From NCBI GenBank assembly GCA_910587445.1, contig CAJULE010000014.1:1-58862 (forward strand): a DNA stretch of 58,862 bases, read 5' to 3'. The position numbers and the translations under genes were made by a program. Positions 50,990-58,575 of the stretch are shown here, one piece after another (the stretch's first letter is position 1; each line of letters opens with the position of its first letter). The notes beneath the pieces were generated by a model, which worked only from the letters and a program-made list of their open reading frames with translations, did not search any database and had not been told where the DNA came from. This DNA is from an uncultured Christensenellaceae bacterium. GTDB lineage: Bacteria > Bacillota > Clostridia > Christensenellales > Pumilibacteraceae.

Positions 50990-52900
50990 ATGGCTAAAAA
51001 AGAAATTAAAACCGATCTATGGGTGGCACGTCAGCTTGATGACTGCTTAATAGAATATGATGCGCAAGGCAGTAATGTCAAAGAAATCGATGATGTATTA
51101 AAAAGTGCTTCAAAACGAGGAACAGGCAAGGCTGGTTATCCAGAGTACGTTTTTGTGATACAGGATTTTGTAGTTGTAATAGAGGACAAGCCATCCTTAT
51201 CCAAACATGAAAAACTTACCGAGGCGGGTGTTATTTCGTTAGAACAAAAAGATATTATTGATTATGCGGTTAATGGTGCATATTTCTATGCAAAGCATAT
51301 CGCTCAAAATAGTTCATTTCAAAAAGTTTTTGCTGTGGGTGTTTCTGGCGATGAAAAACATCATAAAATAACGCCATTATATGTAGATGATAGGGATGGG
51401 TACAAAAAATTACCCGATGTTGAATCATTTACATCTTTTACTGTTGAAAATATATATGAGTACTATACACGCTATGTGCTGAATGAAAAAACAGATATAG
51501 AAAAGACTACCGAAGAAATACTAAAAGATGCGGCAGATTTACACGAGTACCTTCGTACATATGGTTCATTGAAAGATCAAGATAAGCCATTGGTTGTATC
51601 GGGCATTCTTTTAGCGTTAGATGATAGATTTTTTAAAGTCGATGATTTGTTGGGCGACGAATCGACTACCGATGGGCAATTAATTTACGAAGCAATTAAA
51701 CGCAGGCTTAAAGCTTCGAATGTTGGTCCCGATGCAAAGAGGGATAAATTGATGAGTGAATTTGCTATTATCAGAACGAGCGCACGTTTAAATGAAATTG
51801 ATAGTAGACTGGGTAAAACGCCGCTTAAATTTTATACCGAATTTTTAAAGAAGAATGTTTTTGATAATATTAAATATCATAGCACAAGCGAGGACTTTAT
51901 AGGGAGATTTTATGGCGAGTTTATGAGTTATTCTGGTGGTGATGGTCAATCGCTTGGTATTATTCTCACGCCACGCCATATTTGTGATTTATTTTGCGAA
52001 TTACTCAATGTTTCAGCGAACGATGTCGTTTTAGATCCGTGTTGTGGTACTGCTGGTTTTCTAGTTGCCGCTATGCACCATATGCTCGAAAAGGCGGGCG
52101 ATAGTCCTTCGAAGCGGAATGACATAAAAAAGAAGCAGTTGCATGGCTATGAATTGCAAAGTAATATGTTTGCAATCGCAGCAACGAATATGATACTTCG
52201 TGATGACGGAAATAGCAATATAAAGTGTGAAGATTTCTTACGTCAAAATCCTGCCGAAGTACAACTGAAATGTGCAACCGTGGGAATGATGAATCCGCCT
52301 TATTCTCAAGGCACAAAAGCTGATCCATCGCAATATGAACTCTCATTTGTCGAACATTTATTAGATTCACTTACGAAGGGAGCAAGAGCGGCTGTTATTG
52401 TGCCGCAGTCTTCTATGACGGGCAAGACAAAAGACGAACAAGCCTTTAAAGAAAATATAATGAAGCACCATACTCTTGTAGGTGTAATTACTTGCAATAC
52501 TGATACCTTTTATGGAGTGGGGACAAATCCAGTTATCGCTGTATTTACGGCGCATGAGCCGCATCCGAAAGATAAAGTTTGTAAATTTATTGATTTTAGA
52601 GATGATGGATATGAGGTTCGTGCCCACATAGGTCTTGTCGAAGGAGATTCTGCTAAAGACAAACGCAAACATTTACTAGATGTGTGGAATGGTAGAACAG
52701 AAGCCCCTTCTAAGTTCTGTGTCGAATCTGAAGTAACATTTGAAGATGAATGGCTACACTCATTCTATTATTTTAATGATGAAATACCAACAGATGCAGA
52801 TTTTGAAAAAGCCATTGGAGACTATTTAACATTTGAATTTTCAATGGTAATGCAGAATCGTGAGTATTTATTTGAAGAGGACGACGATGAAGAAACTTAG
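50990..52900 (+). CDS. BcgI-like restriction-modification subunit A (nuclease-methylase fusion)
   Basis: A 636-residue protein with an N-terminal nuclease-like domain and a C-terminal N6-adenine methyltransferase. In the N-terminal part the pattern PEYVFVIQDFVVVIEDK (residues 51-67) fits a PD-(D/E)xK core (Glu52 ... Glu65-x-Lys67). The methylase part has the SAM motif DPCCGTAGFLVAAMHHM near 349-365 and the catalytic NPPY (MMNPPYSQGTK near 433). Length and layout match the A subunit of the type IIB enzyme BcgI, where cutting and methylation share one chain and a separate B subunit gives specificity. A separate HsdR is not present. The S-type gene overlaps its end by 14 nt. Confidence 0.82.
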   Translation: MAKKEIKTDLWVARQLDDCLIEYDAQGSNVKEIDDVLKSASKRGTGKAGYPEYVFVIQDFVVVIEDKPSLSKHEKLTEAGVISLEQKDIIDYAVNGAYFYAKHIAQNSSFQKVFAVGVSGDEKHHKITPLYVDDRDGYKKLPDVESFTSFTVENIYEYYTRYVLNEKTDIEKTTEEILKDAADLHEYLRTYGSLKDQDKPLVVSGILLALDDRFFKVDDLLGDESTTDGQLIYEAIKRRLKASNVGPDAKRDKLMSEFAIIRTSARLNEIDSRLGKTPLKFYTEFLKKNVFDNIKYHSTSEDFIGRFYGEFMSYSGGDGQSLGIILTPRHICDLFCELLNVSANDVVLDPCCGTAGFLVAAMHHMLEKAGDSPSKRNDIKKKQLHGYELQSNMFAIAATNMILRDDGNSNIKCEDFLRQNPAEVQLKCATVGMMNPPYSQGTKADPSQYELSFVEHLLDSLTKGARAAVIVPQSSMTGKTKDEQAFKENIMKHHTLVGVITCNTDTFYGVGTNPVIAVFTAHEPHPKDKVCKFIDFRDDGYEVRAHIGLVEGDSAKDKRKHLLDVWNGRTEAPSKFCVESEVTFEDEWLHSFYYFNDEIPTDADFEKAIGDYLTFEFSMVMQNREYLFEEDDDEET

Positions 52901-53471
52901 TGAAAAAGAATGGAGCCCAAAGATAATAGGTGAATTATTTATTGTCGGGGGTAGTATAACAACAAGACCCCAAGCACTAATTCCTAGCGGCAATATTCCA
53001 CGTATTACTTGCGCATCAGTACAAAATGGTTTAGATACTTGTTATCAAAATGTAGCAACAGAGAAGGGTGGTGTTTTGACAGTAGATAGTGCTACCGTAG
53101 GGACAATTTTTTATCAACCTTTCGATTTTATAGCCACTGACCATGTGGAAAAGATACAAGCAAAAGAGAGGATTTTTAGTGAAAGTCAGGGGCTATTTCT
53201 TCAAACTGTTATAACTAATTCGGTGGGGACAAAATATCAATATGGATATAAATTTTCACAAAAGCGAATTAAACGGCAGAAAGTTAATCTTCCAATGAAT
53301 GATATGGGAAAGCCAGATTATGATTATATGGAAGAATATGTCTCTAATCTTCGAATAGATTTGTTGAAAAAATATCATGCTTTTGCAATTAAACAGATCT
53401 CGAAGTTAGAATATAAAGATATCCCTAAATTAGACGAAAAAGAATGGACACCTATTAATTTGGTTGTTTAA
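52887..53471 (+). CDS. Restriction specificity subunit (HsdS/BcgI-B type), one target domain only
   Basis: A 194-residue protein with a single target-recognition domain (residues ~5-135, starting LSEKEWSPKIIGELFIVGGS) followed by a linker helix (LPMNDMGKPDYDYMEEYVSN near 137-156 and the coiled stretch to ISKLEYKDIPKL). The sequence then reads DEKEWTPINLVV and stops. DEKEWTP repeats the opening SEKEWSP, which is where a second recognition domain normally begins, so the gene looks cut off after one half. Complete B or S subunits are 340-420 residues. A half-subunit working as a homodimer is the alternative. The start overlaps subunit A by 14 nt. Confidence 0.78.
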   Translation: MKKLSEKEWSPKIIGELFIVGGSITTRPQALIPSGNIPRITCASVQNGLDTCYQNVATEKGGVLTVDSATVGTIFYQPFDFIATDHVEKIQAKERIFSESQGLFLQTVITNSVGTKYQYGYKFSQKRIKRQKVNLPMNDMGKPDYDYMEEYVSNLRIDLLKKYHAFAIKQISKLEYKDIPKLDEKEWTPINLVV

Positions 53472-54012
53472 TAATTCTATAACGGATCCAAGCATTATTG
53501 AAAAAATAAAATTACTTTTGAATAGCAATTGGAAGAAATTAAGATCTGATATGTTTTTAGATTTTGTTTTTTCTGATTTGATAAAATTGGATAATGAAAA
53601 GGTAAACTGTATAATACAAGAAATAATTGAGTTGGATAAGAAAAGAAGCAATGGTGGCGTTCGCAAGATTCCCGATCCTTTTGATACAAAAATAGATGAA
53701 TTGTGCTTATTAATAATATGTGATAAGATTAAAGATTTAAAGCCTCTAGTACAAATCGTAAATAAAACGCCACAACTGGAATTTCTGTTATCTCCAGAAA
53801 CATTCGATTATAGCTTGGTTGATTTATCGGACTATATGTGGGAAAATATAATTAGAAAGAAGAAATATACACCGTACTTTATCCAAGCCAAAGATCAGAT
53901 TGTACATAAAATCATAAAGCGTGAAGACGTAGGTGTTGCGAGTGAATTTGAAAAGAAAATGCTTTACGGCTTATTTATGAGCAAAGAAGATTTGTTGAAT
54001 CCAATTGATTAA
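53464..54012 (+). CDS. Unknown protein overlapping the specificity subunit gene
   Basis: A 182-residue, helix-rich, strongly A+T-rich gene that starts at a TTG 8 nt before the specificity gene ends, in another frame. There is no ribosome-binding site, so reinitiation or frameshifting is likely. It does not resemble a recognition domain. Visible blocks are SIIEKIKLLLNSNWKKLRSD, VFSDLIKLDNEKVNCIIQEI, IPDPFDTKIDELCLLIICDK and YFIQAKDQIVHKIIKRE. I recognise no family. Its position within the operon suggests a role with, or immunity to, the restriction system; this is inference. Confidence 0.6.
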   Translation: MFNNSITDPSIIEKIKLLLNSNWKKLRSDMFLDFVFSDLIKLDNEKVNCIIQEIIELDKKRSNGGVRKIPDPFDTKIDELCLLIICDKIKDLKPLVQIVNKTPQLEFLLSPETFDYSLVDLSDYMWENIIRKKKYTPYFIQAKDQIVHKIIKREDVGVASEFEKKMLYGLFMSKEDLLNPID

Positions 54013-54039
54013 AAGCTAATAAGACAGAGAGGAATTAAG

Positions 54040-55167
54040 ATGCCCGAAACGCGCGCGTATAAACTGAATAAAGAGAGACAACCTGCGGCGACGGAAGGGT
54101 TGCTTTTGTATTACTTCTATGATAGAGGTAAACTTACGTCGTGCGAAGTTACGGAGTATCAGTTTGACCGCCTTGTGGAGTTGGATACCGAAATGTATAA
54201 CAACGAACGCAGAGCGGAGGCGCATAAGGCTACATACGTTAAAGCGGACGGGAAGTCTTACTACAAAAAAATAGATATGGAGAACGACGACGGTACGTTG
54301 CTTGACGAGAAACAGCGCGGTGCGCTTGAAAGTGTTGTCGAGCAAGCAACGGTAGATAAACGGCTGTCGGTATTATCCGAAGAAGATAGAAAGATTTATG
54401 AACTGTATTATGTGGACGATAGTACGCAAACCGAGATAGCAGAAGAACTCGGTAAAACGCAAAGCTATGTCGCAAAGCGTCTTGCAAAAATAGACGATAT
54501 TATAAGCGGCGCTAACGAAAGCGATGAAGCGAGAGCGGAAGCACAGTGGGAAAAGTTTTTGGACAAGTTCCGCACCGATGATGACGAAGACATTTTGTGG
54601 GATATGTTTCGATTTATTATGCCCGAAGAAGAGCAAGCGGAAATTATCAGTTGGTTTTACAGCTACCGCGAGTATTTTAAGTTCGGGCTTACATACCTGA
54701 TTATTCGTCCGTTTGCTAAATACAAATCGCAGGAAGAAGCGGAGTTTGATTTCGGAAATCGAATGAACGAGTTGCCGTATCACAGCCGAGAGATTTACTA
54801 TGATATATTTGATGGACAAATAGACGAGTTGCGGTGGGTATATCTTGCTTTGTGCGAGGAAGTGGAGTATCGAAAGAAAACGCTGAAAGAAAAGCCTAAG
54901 CCTACGAATTTTGAAAAGTTATATTTGGAAGCGGAAAAGATATGCAAGCGTTTGGATATGACCGCCGAAGAGTTTATTAAAAAGAGATTCTTGCCGAAGC
55001 AAAAGGAGCGGTTGGAGAAACGGTATAAGGACTTTCGCAGGAAATATCAGAAGATCGTTGTCGTGGGCGAAGACGATCCGCGCCCGATACGAGAACAGAT
55101 TATAGACATATTCGGAGAAGGTCCGATACCGCATTTCGGTAATCCCGAATTCAGAAAGAAAAAATAA
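54040..55167 (+). CDS. Mobile-element protein with sigma-region-4-like helix-turn-helix
   Basis: A 375-residue protein. Residues ~110-160 (LSEEDRKIYELYYVDDSTQT, then EIAEELGKTQSYVAKRLAKI) match the helix-turn-helix of sigma factor region 4. The N-terminal part (EGLLLYYFYDRGKLTSCEVT) and the long helical C-terminal part (residues ~170-375, very charged) are not recognised. It is too large and lacks region 2, so it is not a complete sigma factor; an element-encoded transcription regulator is more likely. AGAGAGGAATTAAG precedes the ATG. A 43-bp sequence downstream of it is repeated downstream of the next gene. Confidence 0.65.
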   Translation: MPETRAYKLNKERQPAATEGLLLYYFYDRGKLTSCEVTEYQFDRLVELDTEMYNNERRAEAHKATYVKADGKSYYKKIDMENDDGTLLDEKQRGALESVVEQATVDKRLSVLSEEDRKIYELYYVDDSTQTEIAEELGKTQSYVAKRLAKIDDIISGANESDEARAEAQWEKFLDKFRTDDDEDILWDMFRFIMPEEEQAEIISWFYSYREYFKFGLTYLIIRPFAKYKSQEEAEFDFGNRMNELPYHSREIYYDIFDGQIDELRWVYLALCEEVEYRKKTLKEKPKPTNFEKLYLEAEKICKRLDMTAEEFIKKRFLPKQKERLEKRYKDFRRKYQKIVVVGEDDPRPIREQIIDIFGEGPIPHFGNPEFRKKK

Positions 55168-55177
55168 TTTCAAAAAC

Positions 55178-55220
55178 TTTTTGCAAAATGGAATATTTCG
55201 GGCTTTCTATTCGCTTGATA
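55178..55220. repeat. Imperfect 43-45 bp direct repeat, copy 1
   Basis: Starts TTTTTGC, then AAAATGGAATATTTCGGGC and TTCTATTCGCTTGATA. It lies directly behind the stop of the 375-residue gene and recurs at 56225-56269 behind the KilA-N gene with only a few changes. Confidence 0.85.
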
Positions 55221-55259
55221 ATAGAAGAGCGTATCTGGGAGCTTGCTCACAAGTGCGCT

Positions 55260-55288
55260 CGTCGCCCTTCAAAACCGAAAGGGCGACG
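55260..55288. other. Strong hairpin in the leader of the KilA-N gene
   Basis: CGTCGCCCTT at 55260-55269 pairs perfectly with AAGGGCGACG at 55279-55288, and flanking GCGCTC segments allow an outer interaction. No T run follows, so it is not a normal terminator. It could be part of a structured leader or a recombination-related site. Confidence 0.55.
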
Positions 55289-55389
55289 TAGGCGCTCAAC
55301 CGAATGGTTGCAATTTCAAGCGAAGCGCAGAAATTAACTTTCGTAGTTTATAAATGGAAGCGGAAATAGCAAATACAAAAGGAGACAAA

Positions 55390-56220
55390 ATGGCAAACAA
55401 TGAATTTACGGTAAACGGGATAGACGTCCGTTTTAAGAAAATCAACAAAGACGACTATATTTCGTTAACCGATTTAGCTCGGTATGCAAATCCGTCCGAG
55501 CCGAAAGTGCCGATAGCGACTTGGATGCGGAACAAGGACGTTATTTCATATCTCGGACTTTGGGAAAGACTGCATAATCCCGATTTCAAAGGACACGAAT
55601 TCGAGACCTTTGAGAGTGCGGCGGGCAGACACAGTTTTTATCTTTCGCCGCAAAAATGGATTGAAAGCACTAATGCGATAGGCATTATATCCAAGTCCGG
55701 TAACAACGGCGGCACGTATGCCCATAGAGATATTGCGTTTGAATTTGCAAGTTGGTTAAGCCCCGAATTCAAATTGTATTTGGTTACGGAATTCCAGCGA
55801 TTGAAAGCGCAAGAGCAAAAGGCATTGGAGTGGTCGGCGAAGCGCGAGCTTGCAAAAGTAAACTATCGTATACATACAGATGCAATCAAAGAAAATATTG
55901 TTCCGACGCTTACGGACGAGCAGTTGAAGTATGTTTATGCGGATGAGGCAGATTTACTGAACGTTGCTTTATTCGGTAAAACGGCGGCGCAATGGCGTAG
56001 AGGAAATCCTACGCTTAAAGGTAATATCCGCGACTATGCGACAATCGAACAGTTGCTTGTGATTGCCAATATGGAGAGTTATAACGCGATTCTAATTGAG
56101 CAGAATGTACAACAAAGCGAGCGGCTTGTACAGCTAAACAATATGGCTAAATCACAGTTGCGAGTATTGCAACAGAGTAATTCGAGATTACTCACGGAAG
56201 GACGAAAAGACAAAAAGTAA
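55390..56220 (+). CDS. KilA-N domain protein
   Basis: A 276-residue protein with a KilA-N/APSES-like DNA-binding domain in the first ~125 residues: FKKINKDDYISLTDLARYAN near 13-32, WMRNKDVISYLGLWERLHNP near 42-61, and THR-like block GNNGGTYAHRDIAFEFASWL near 109-128. The C-terminal part contains charged helices (FQRLKAQEQKALEWSAKREL). Such proteins are common in phages and mobile elements, with poorly known roles. ATG 55390 follows AAAGGAGACAAA; an ATG 12 codons earlier has no such site. A terminator follows after ~140 bp. Confidence 0.88.
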   Translation: MANNEFTVNGIDVRFKKINKDDYISLTDLARYANPSEPKVPIATWMRNKDVISYLGLWERLHNPDFKGHEFETFESAAGRHSFYLSPQKWIESTNAIGIISKSGNNGGTYAHRDIAFEFASWLSPEFKLYLVTEFQRLKAQEQKALEWSAKRELAKVNYRIHTDAIKENIVPTLTDEQLKYVYADEADLLNVALFGKTAAQWRRGNPTLKGNIRDYATIEQLLVIANMESYNAILIEQNVQQSERLVQLNNMAKSQLRVLQQSNSRLLTEGRKDKK

Positions 56221-56224
56221 AAAA

Positions 56225-56269
56225 TTTTTTGCGAAAATGGAATATTTCGGGCGTTCTATTCGCTTGATA
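56225..56269. repeat. Imperfect 43-45 bp direct repeat, copy 2
   Basis: Second copy of the sequence described at 55178-55220, again immediately behind a stop codon. The copies flank the KilA-N gene as a direct repeat. Confidence 0.85.
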
Positions 56270-56363
56270 TATGTAGAGGGAGAATCCGTGTATTTGCGCG
56301 GAATTACAACTTTCTCAAATTTGGCGATTTCGCCATAATAAAAACTTAATAAACAGCGACAGG

Positions 56364-56390
56364 CTCACGGTAATCACGCCGTGAGTTTTT
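56364..56390 (+). terminator. Terminator after the KilA-N gene
   Basis: CTCACGG at 56364-56370 pairs with CCGTGAG at 56379-56385, then five T. Behind it (~56391-56470) an AAAGGAGG site is followed by no sizeable open frame, perhaps a leftover of a lost small gene. Confidence 0.8.
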
Positions 56391-56548
56391 GTATTGCAAA
56401 AAGGAGGATTTATATCGGTGGATACAAGTTAAAAACCAAGAAAACAGTAAGCAAAGATTTTGGGTAAACGTACCAAGTGGTGGGATTTTTTGTAGCAGGA
56501 TAAGAAAAATGTAAATTTTGTGGCTATTTACGATTTTGTTTTCCGAAG

Positions 56549-56575
56549 GCAAGTAACTTGCAACGGGAAACCCGT
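56549..56575 (+). other. Tandem hairpins upstream of the relaxase, candidate oriT
   Basis: GCAAGTAACTTGC (56549-56561) and ACGGGAAACCCGT (56563-56575) are two adjacent perfect 5-bp-stem hairpins. They lie ~40 nt ahead of the likely relaxase start. Relaxases commonly act at hairpin-marked origins of transfer next to their own gene. There is no direct evidence for a nick site. Confidence 0.42.
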
Positions 56576-56612
56576 CTGCAAATATTACGTCCACACAAAA
56601 GGAGGAAACAAC

Positions 56613-57905
56613 ATAAGCAATCAACCGATTATATTTAACATTACATATACGCCGTGGAAAATCAAAAGCAATGCAACGGCGGAAGAGCGAGCAAAGTTCG
56701 AGCGTGAACGCCCGTACTATGAAATGTCGTCCGGCAACAATATCTATAAATATATGACTTCGGACAGAAAACTGAACGGCGAAAACTCAAAAACGGAAAC
56801 GACGTCGCTCATACGATATTTCGAGAAGTCCACGGGAGTATTTAACGGCGACGGTGTTATCACGCAAGAGCAGTTAAGACAAATTCAACAACGCGCCCAC
56901 GCGTCCAAAAATATCTGGCACGGCTTTATATCTCTAAACAAGGAAATGTCATACAAGATAGATACGCCCGAAAAGTGTATGCGGATGATTAAGCGCACGT
57001 TCGGAGAGTTCTTTAAGGATATGGGTTTAGACCCGAACAATATAGACCTAATATGCGCCCTGCACAAGGACAAGCCGCACCACCTACATATACACTTTTG
57101 GTTTGCCGAGAAAGAGCCGAAGTGCAAGTATAGAAAGAAGCAAACGGAGTATAGGCACAAGGGCAAGATAGAAAAGCGGGTATTGGACAGAATGCACGTT
57201 AGGCTTAATATGGATATTTCGGAATCGCATCCGAGGTTGTATGTGTCGCGTGATGAAGCGTTGAGAGAATTAAAGAAAATATCCGCGCTCAAAGACATAA
57301 TAACCAAAGACGACGTAAAAGAAGCCGTACTCGAATTAGCAAAGACAATTCCGAAAAGTTGCAGTTTTCATTACGGCAGTAAGGATATGATACCGTACCG
57401 AGAACAAATAGATAAGGTTGTCAATAAGCTCTTGATGTACGACAAAACAGCGAGGAAAGCGAATTTGCGTTTTCATACCGAGCTTGAAACCGTGCGCCGA
57501 AAAGTAAACAGTCTTATTAGCGGCAACGGCGATGATATAAACCACTATAAAATCGATCCGAAAAACATAACTCTTATAGACGATATAGAAAACGATTATA
57601 AGCGCAGGCAGGGCAACTTGTTATTAAAAACGGTAAAGTACATAAAGTCCGAAACATTTGAAACGCGAGTAAGACACAAAGTAAACGACAAAGGACTTAA
57701 ACGGCGGCTTGCCATTTCGCACAGAAAGGTAAGTACGCTATTTGATGGTTTACTTGCGTCGTTCGGCGGCGAGAGCGAATTATTAGAGCGCGACTTTACC
57801 AACCGACTGCAAGAGATTGAAAAAGAAATAGAACAAGAAAGGGAGGCACAAGGGAATGTAGAGGAGCACCCGCAAACTAACTCCAAGTGGTCGTGGGGTA
57901 AATAG
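56613..57905 (+). CDS. MobL/MobP-type relaxase, probable non-standard start
   Basis: A mobilisation relaxase that would nick oriT and lead strand transfer. From 56613 the protein is 430 residues. The histidine motif KPHHLHIHFWFAEKEP lies near 153-168, preceded by the WHGFISLNKEM block near 108. The remainder is basic and helical, with a Glu/Lys-rich coiled region near the C terminus (LQEIEKEIEQEREAQ). Start choice is open: the only strong ribosome-binding site (AAAGGAGG, 56598-56605) stands 7 nt before an ATA codon at 56613, and the translated sequence there (ISNQPIIFNITYTP) is where relaxases of this kind usually begin. A GTG at 56520 would add 31 residues but has no ribosome-binding site. 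Confidence 0.82.
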   Translation: MSNQPIIFNITYTPWKIKSNATAEERAKFERERPYYEMSSGNNIYKYMTSDRKLNGENSKTETTSLIRYFEKSTGVFNGDGVITQEQLRQIQQRAHASKNIWHGFISLNKEMSYKIDTPEKCMRMIKRTFGEFFKDMGLDPNNIDLICALHKDKPHHLHIHFWFAEKEPKCKYRKKQTEYRHKGKIEKRVLDRMHVRLNMDISESHPRLYVSRDEALRELKKISALKDIITKDDVKEAVLELAKTIPKSCSFHYGSKDMIPYREQIDKVVNKLLMYDKTARKANLRFHTELETVRRKVNSLISGNGDDINHYKIDPKNITLIDDIENDYKRRQGNLLLKTVKYIKSETFETRVRHKVNDKGLKRRLAISHRKVSTLFDGLLASFGGESELLERDFTNRLQEIEKEIEQEREAQGNVEEHPQTNSKWSWGK

Positions 57906-57949
57906 TATGTAGAAAACAAGCCAAAGTCGTATTAACATCAGATAAACGC

Positions 57950-57978
57950 TTGACTCTGAAACCGAACTATGCTAAAAT
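57950..57978 (+). promoter_or_regulatory. Promoter of the small DNA-binding-like protein gene
   Basis: TTGACT at 57950-57955, a 17-nt spacer and TAAAAT at 57973-57978, with a TGC extension. Confidence 0.75.
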
Positions 57979-57986
57979 ATACTAAA

Positions 57987-58000
57987 TCGTATAAATACGA
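57987..58000. promoter_or_regulatory. Candidate operator: TCGTAT inverted repeat
   Basis: TCGTAT-AA-ATACGA overlaps the expected transcription start, and a further TCGTAT half-site lies at 57927-57932, just upstream of the -35. This bracketing arrangement suggests repression by a small dimeric regulator, perhaps the protein encoded next. Confidence 0.6.
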
Positions 58001-58026
58001 CGCAATATTTTCACGGAGGTTTGGTT

Positions 58027-58302
58027 ATGGAAAACAGCAGAAAGGTAAAAGATAAGCGTTACGAGGACAAGTACAAGGAAGAAAGAAAAGCCAAGTGTAT
58101 GGTTTGGGGAACGAGCGTACCGAGAGAGAAAGCCGAGAGAATAAACGAGTTTTTGAAGAAATACGGCTACACAAAGGTACAGCTAATCGAAGCGGGCTAT
58201 GAAGAATTATTAGCCCGTCACGATACCGACTTTGTAAAGCTCAAAGACGGTTACGACGATTTTTTCGGTTTTGAGGAAATCGATAAAAAGAAAACCGAAT
58301 AA
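58027..58302 (+). CDS. Small basic protein, possible ribbon-helix-helix relaxosome or regulatory protein
   Basis: A 91-residue protein with a very basic first 27 residues, then MVWGTSVPREKAERINEFLK and KYGYTKVQLIEAGYEELLA (residues ~29-67), a strand-helix-helix pattern like ribbon-helix-helix proteins. The acidic tail ends GFEEIDKKKTE. I chose the ATG at 58027 with GGAGG 7 nt upstream; the TTG at 58021 is too close to it. It lies between relaxase and recombinase, the usual place for MobC-like accessory or excision-control proteins. Fold call moderate. Confidence 0.65.
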   Translation: MENSRKVKDKRYEDKYKEERKAKCMVWGTSVPREKAERINEFLKKYGYTKVQLIEAGYEELLARHDTDFVKLKDGYDDFFGFEEIDKKKTE

Positions 58303-58337
58303 CTATTAAATCTTTTCGAGAAAAGGGAGGAAACGCG

Positions 58338-58575
58338 ATGAAAAGAGAACATAGTATTCAAAGCTATAAGGACACGGAGTAATTCCGAAACTACGTTCGA
58401 ATAAGGATACTTGAACAAAAAGCAAAACACATTTAGTAAGCTTATTATAGATAAAGAAAAAGACGACTTTAATGCGTTCATCGATACAATGGCGCAACTT
58501 ATAAAAAAATACGGCGACAAAATATTAAACGTCGCTTCAACCGATACGGAGAAGAAAAATGAATCGAGAAGGTAA
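58338..58575 (+). pseudogene. Decayed small gene between regulator and recombinase
   Basis: A strong ribosome-binding site (GGGAGG) precedes an ATG whose frame (MKREHSIQSYKDTE) stops after 14 codons. The same frame continues as FRNYVRIRILEQKAKHI to another stop, and a +1 shift then gives TFSKLIIDKEKDDFNAFIDT onward to 58575. One stop plus one frameshift would thus restore a helical protein of ~78 residues. Alternatively a 54-residue gene starts at TTG 58411 (weak ribosome-binding site). Its end overlaps the recombinase start by 17 nt. Confidence 0.5.

Noticed and set aside
53434..53480. Simple frameshift joining the specificity subunit to the next gene
   Set aside because: The downstream product does not look like a recognition domain, so repairing the frame would not restore a normal S subunit; kept as separate genes with truncation noted.
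54040..55167. Calling the 375-residue protein a full sigma factor
   Set aside because: Only a region-4-like helix-turn-helix is visible; region 2 with its -10-binding helices is missing.
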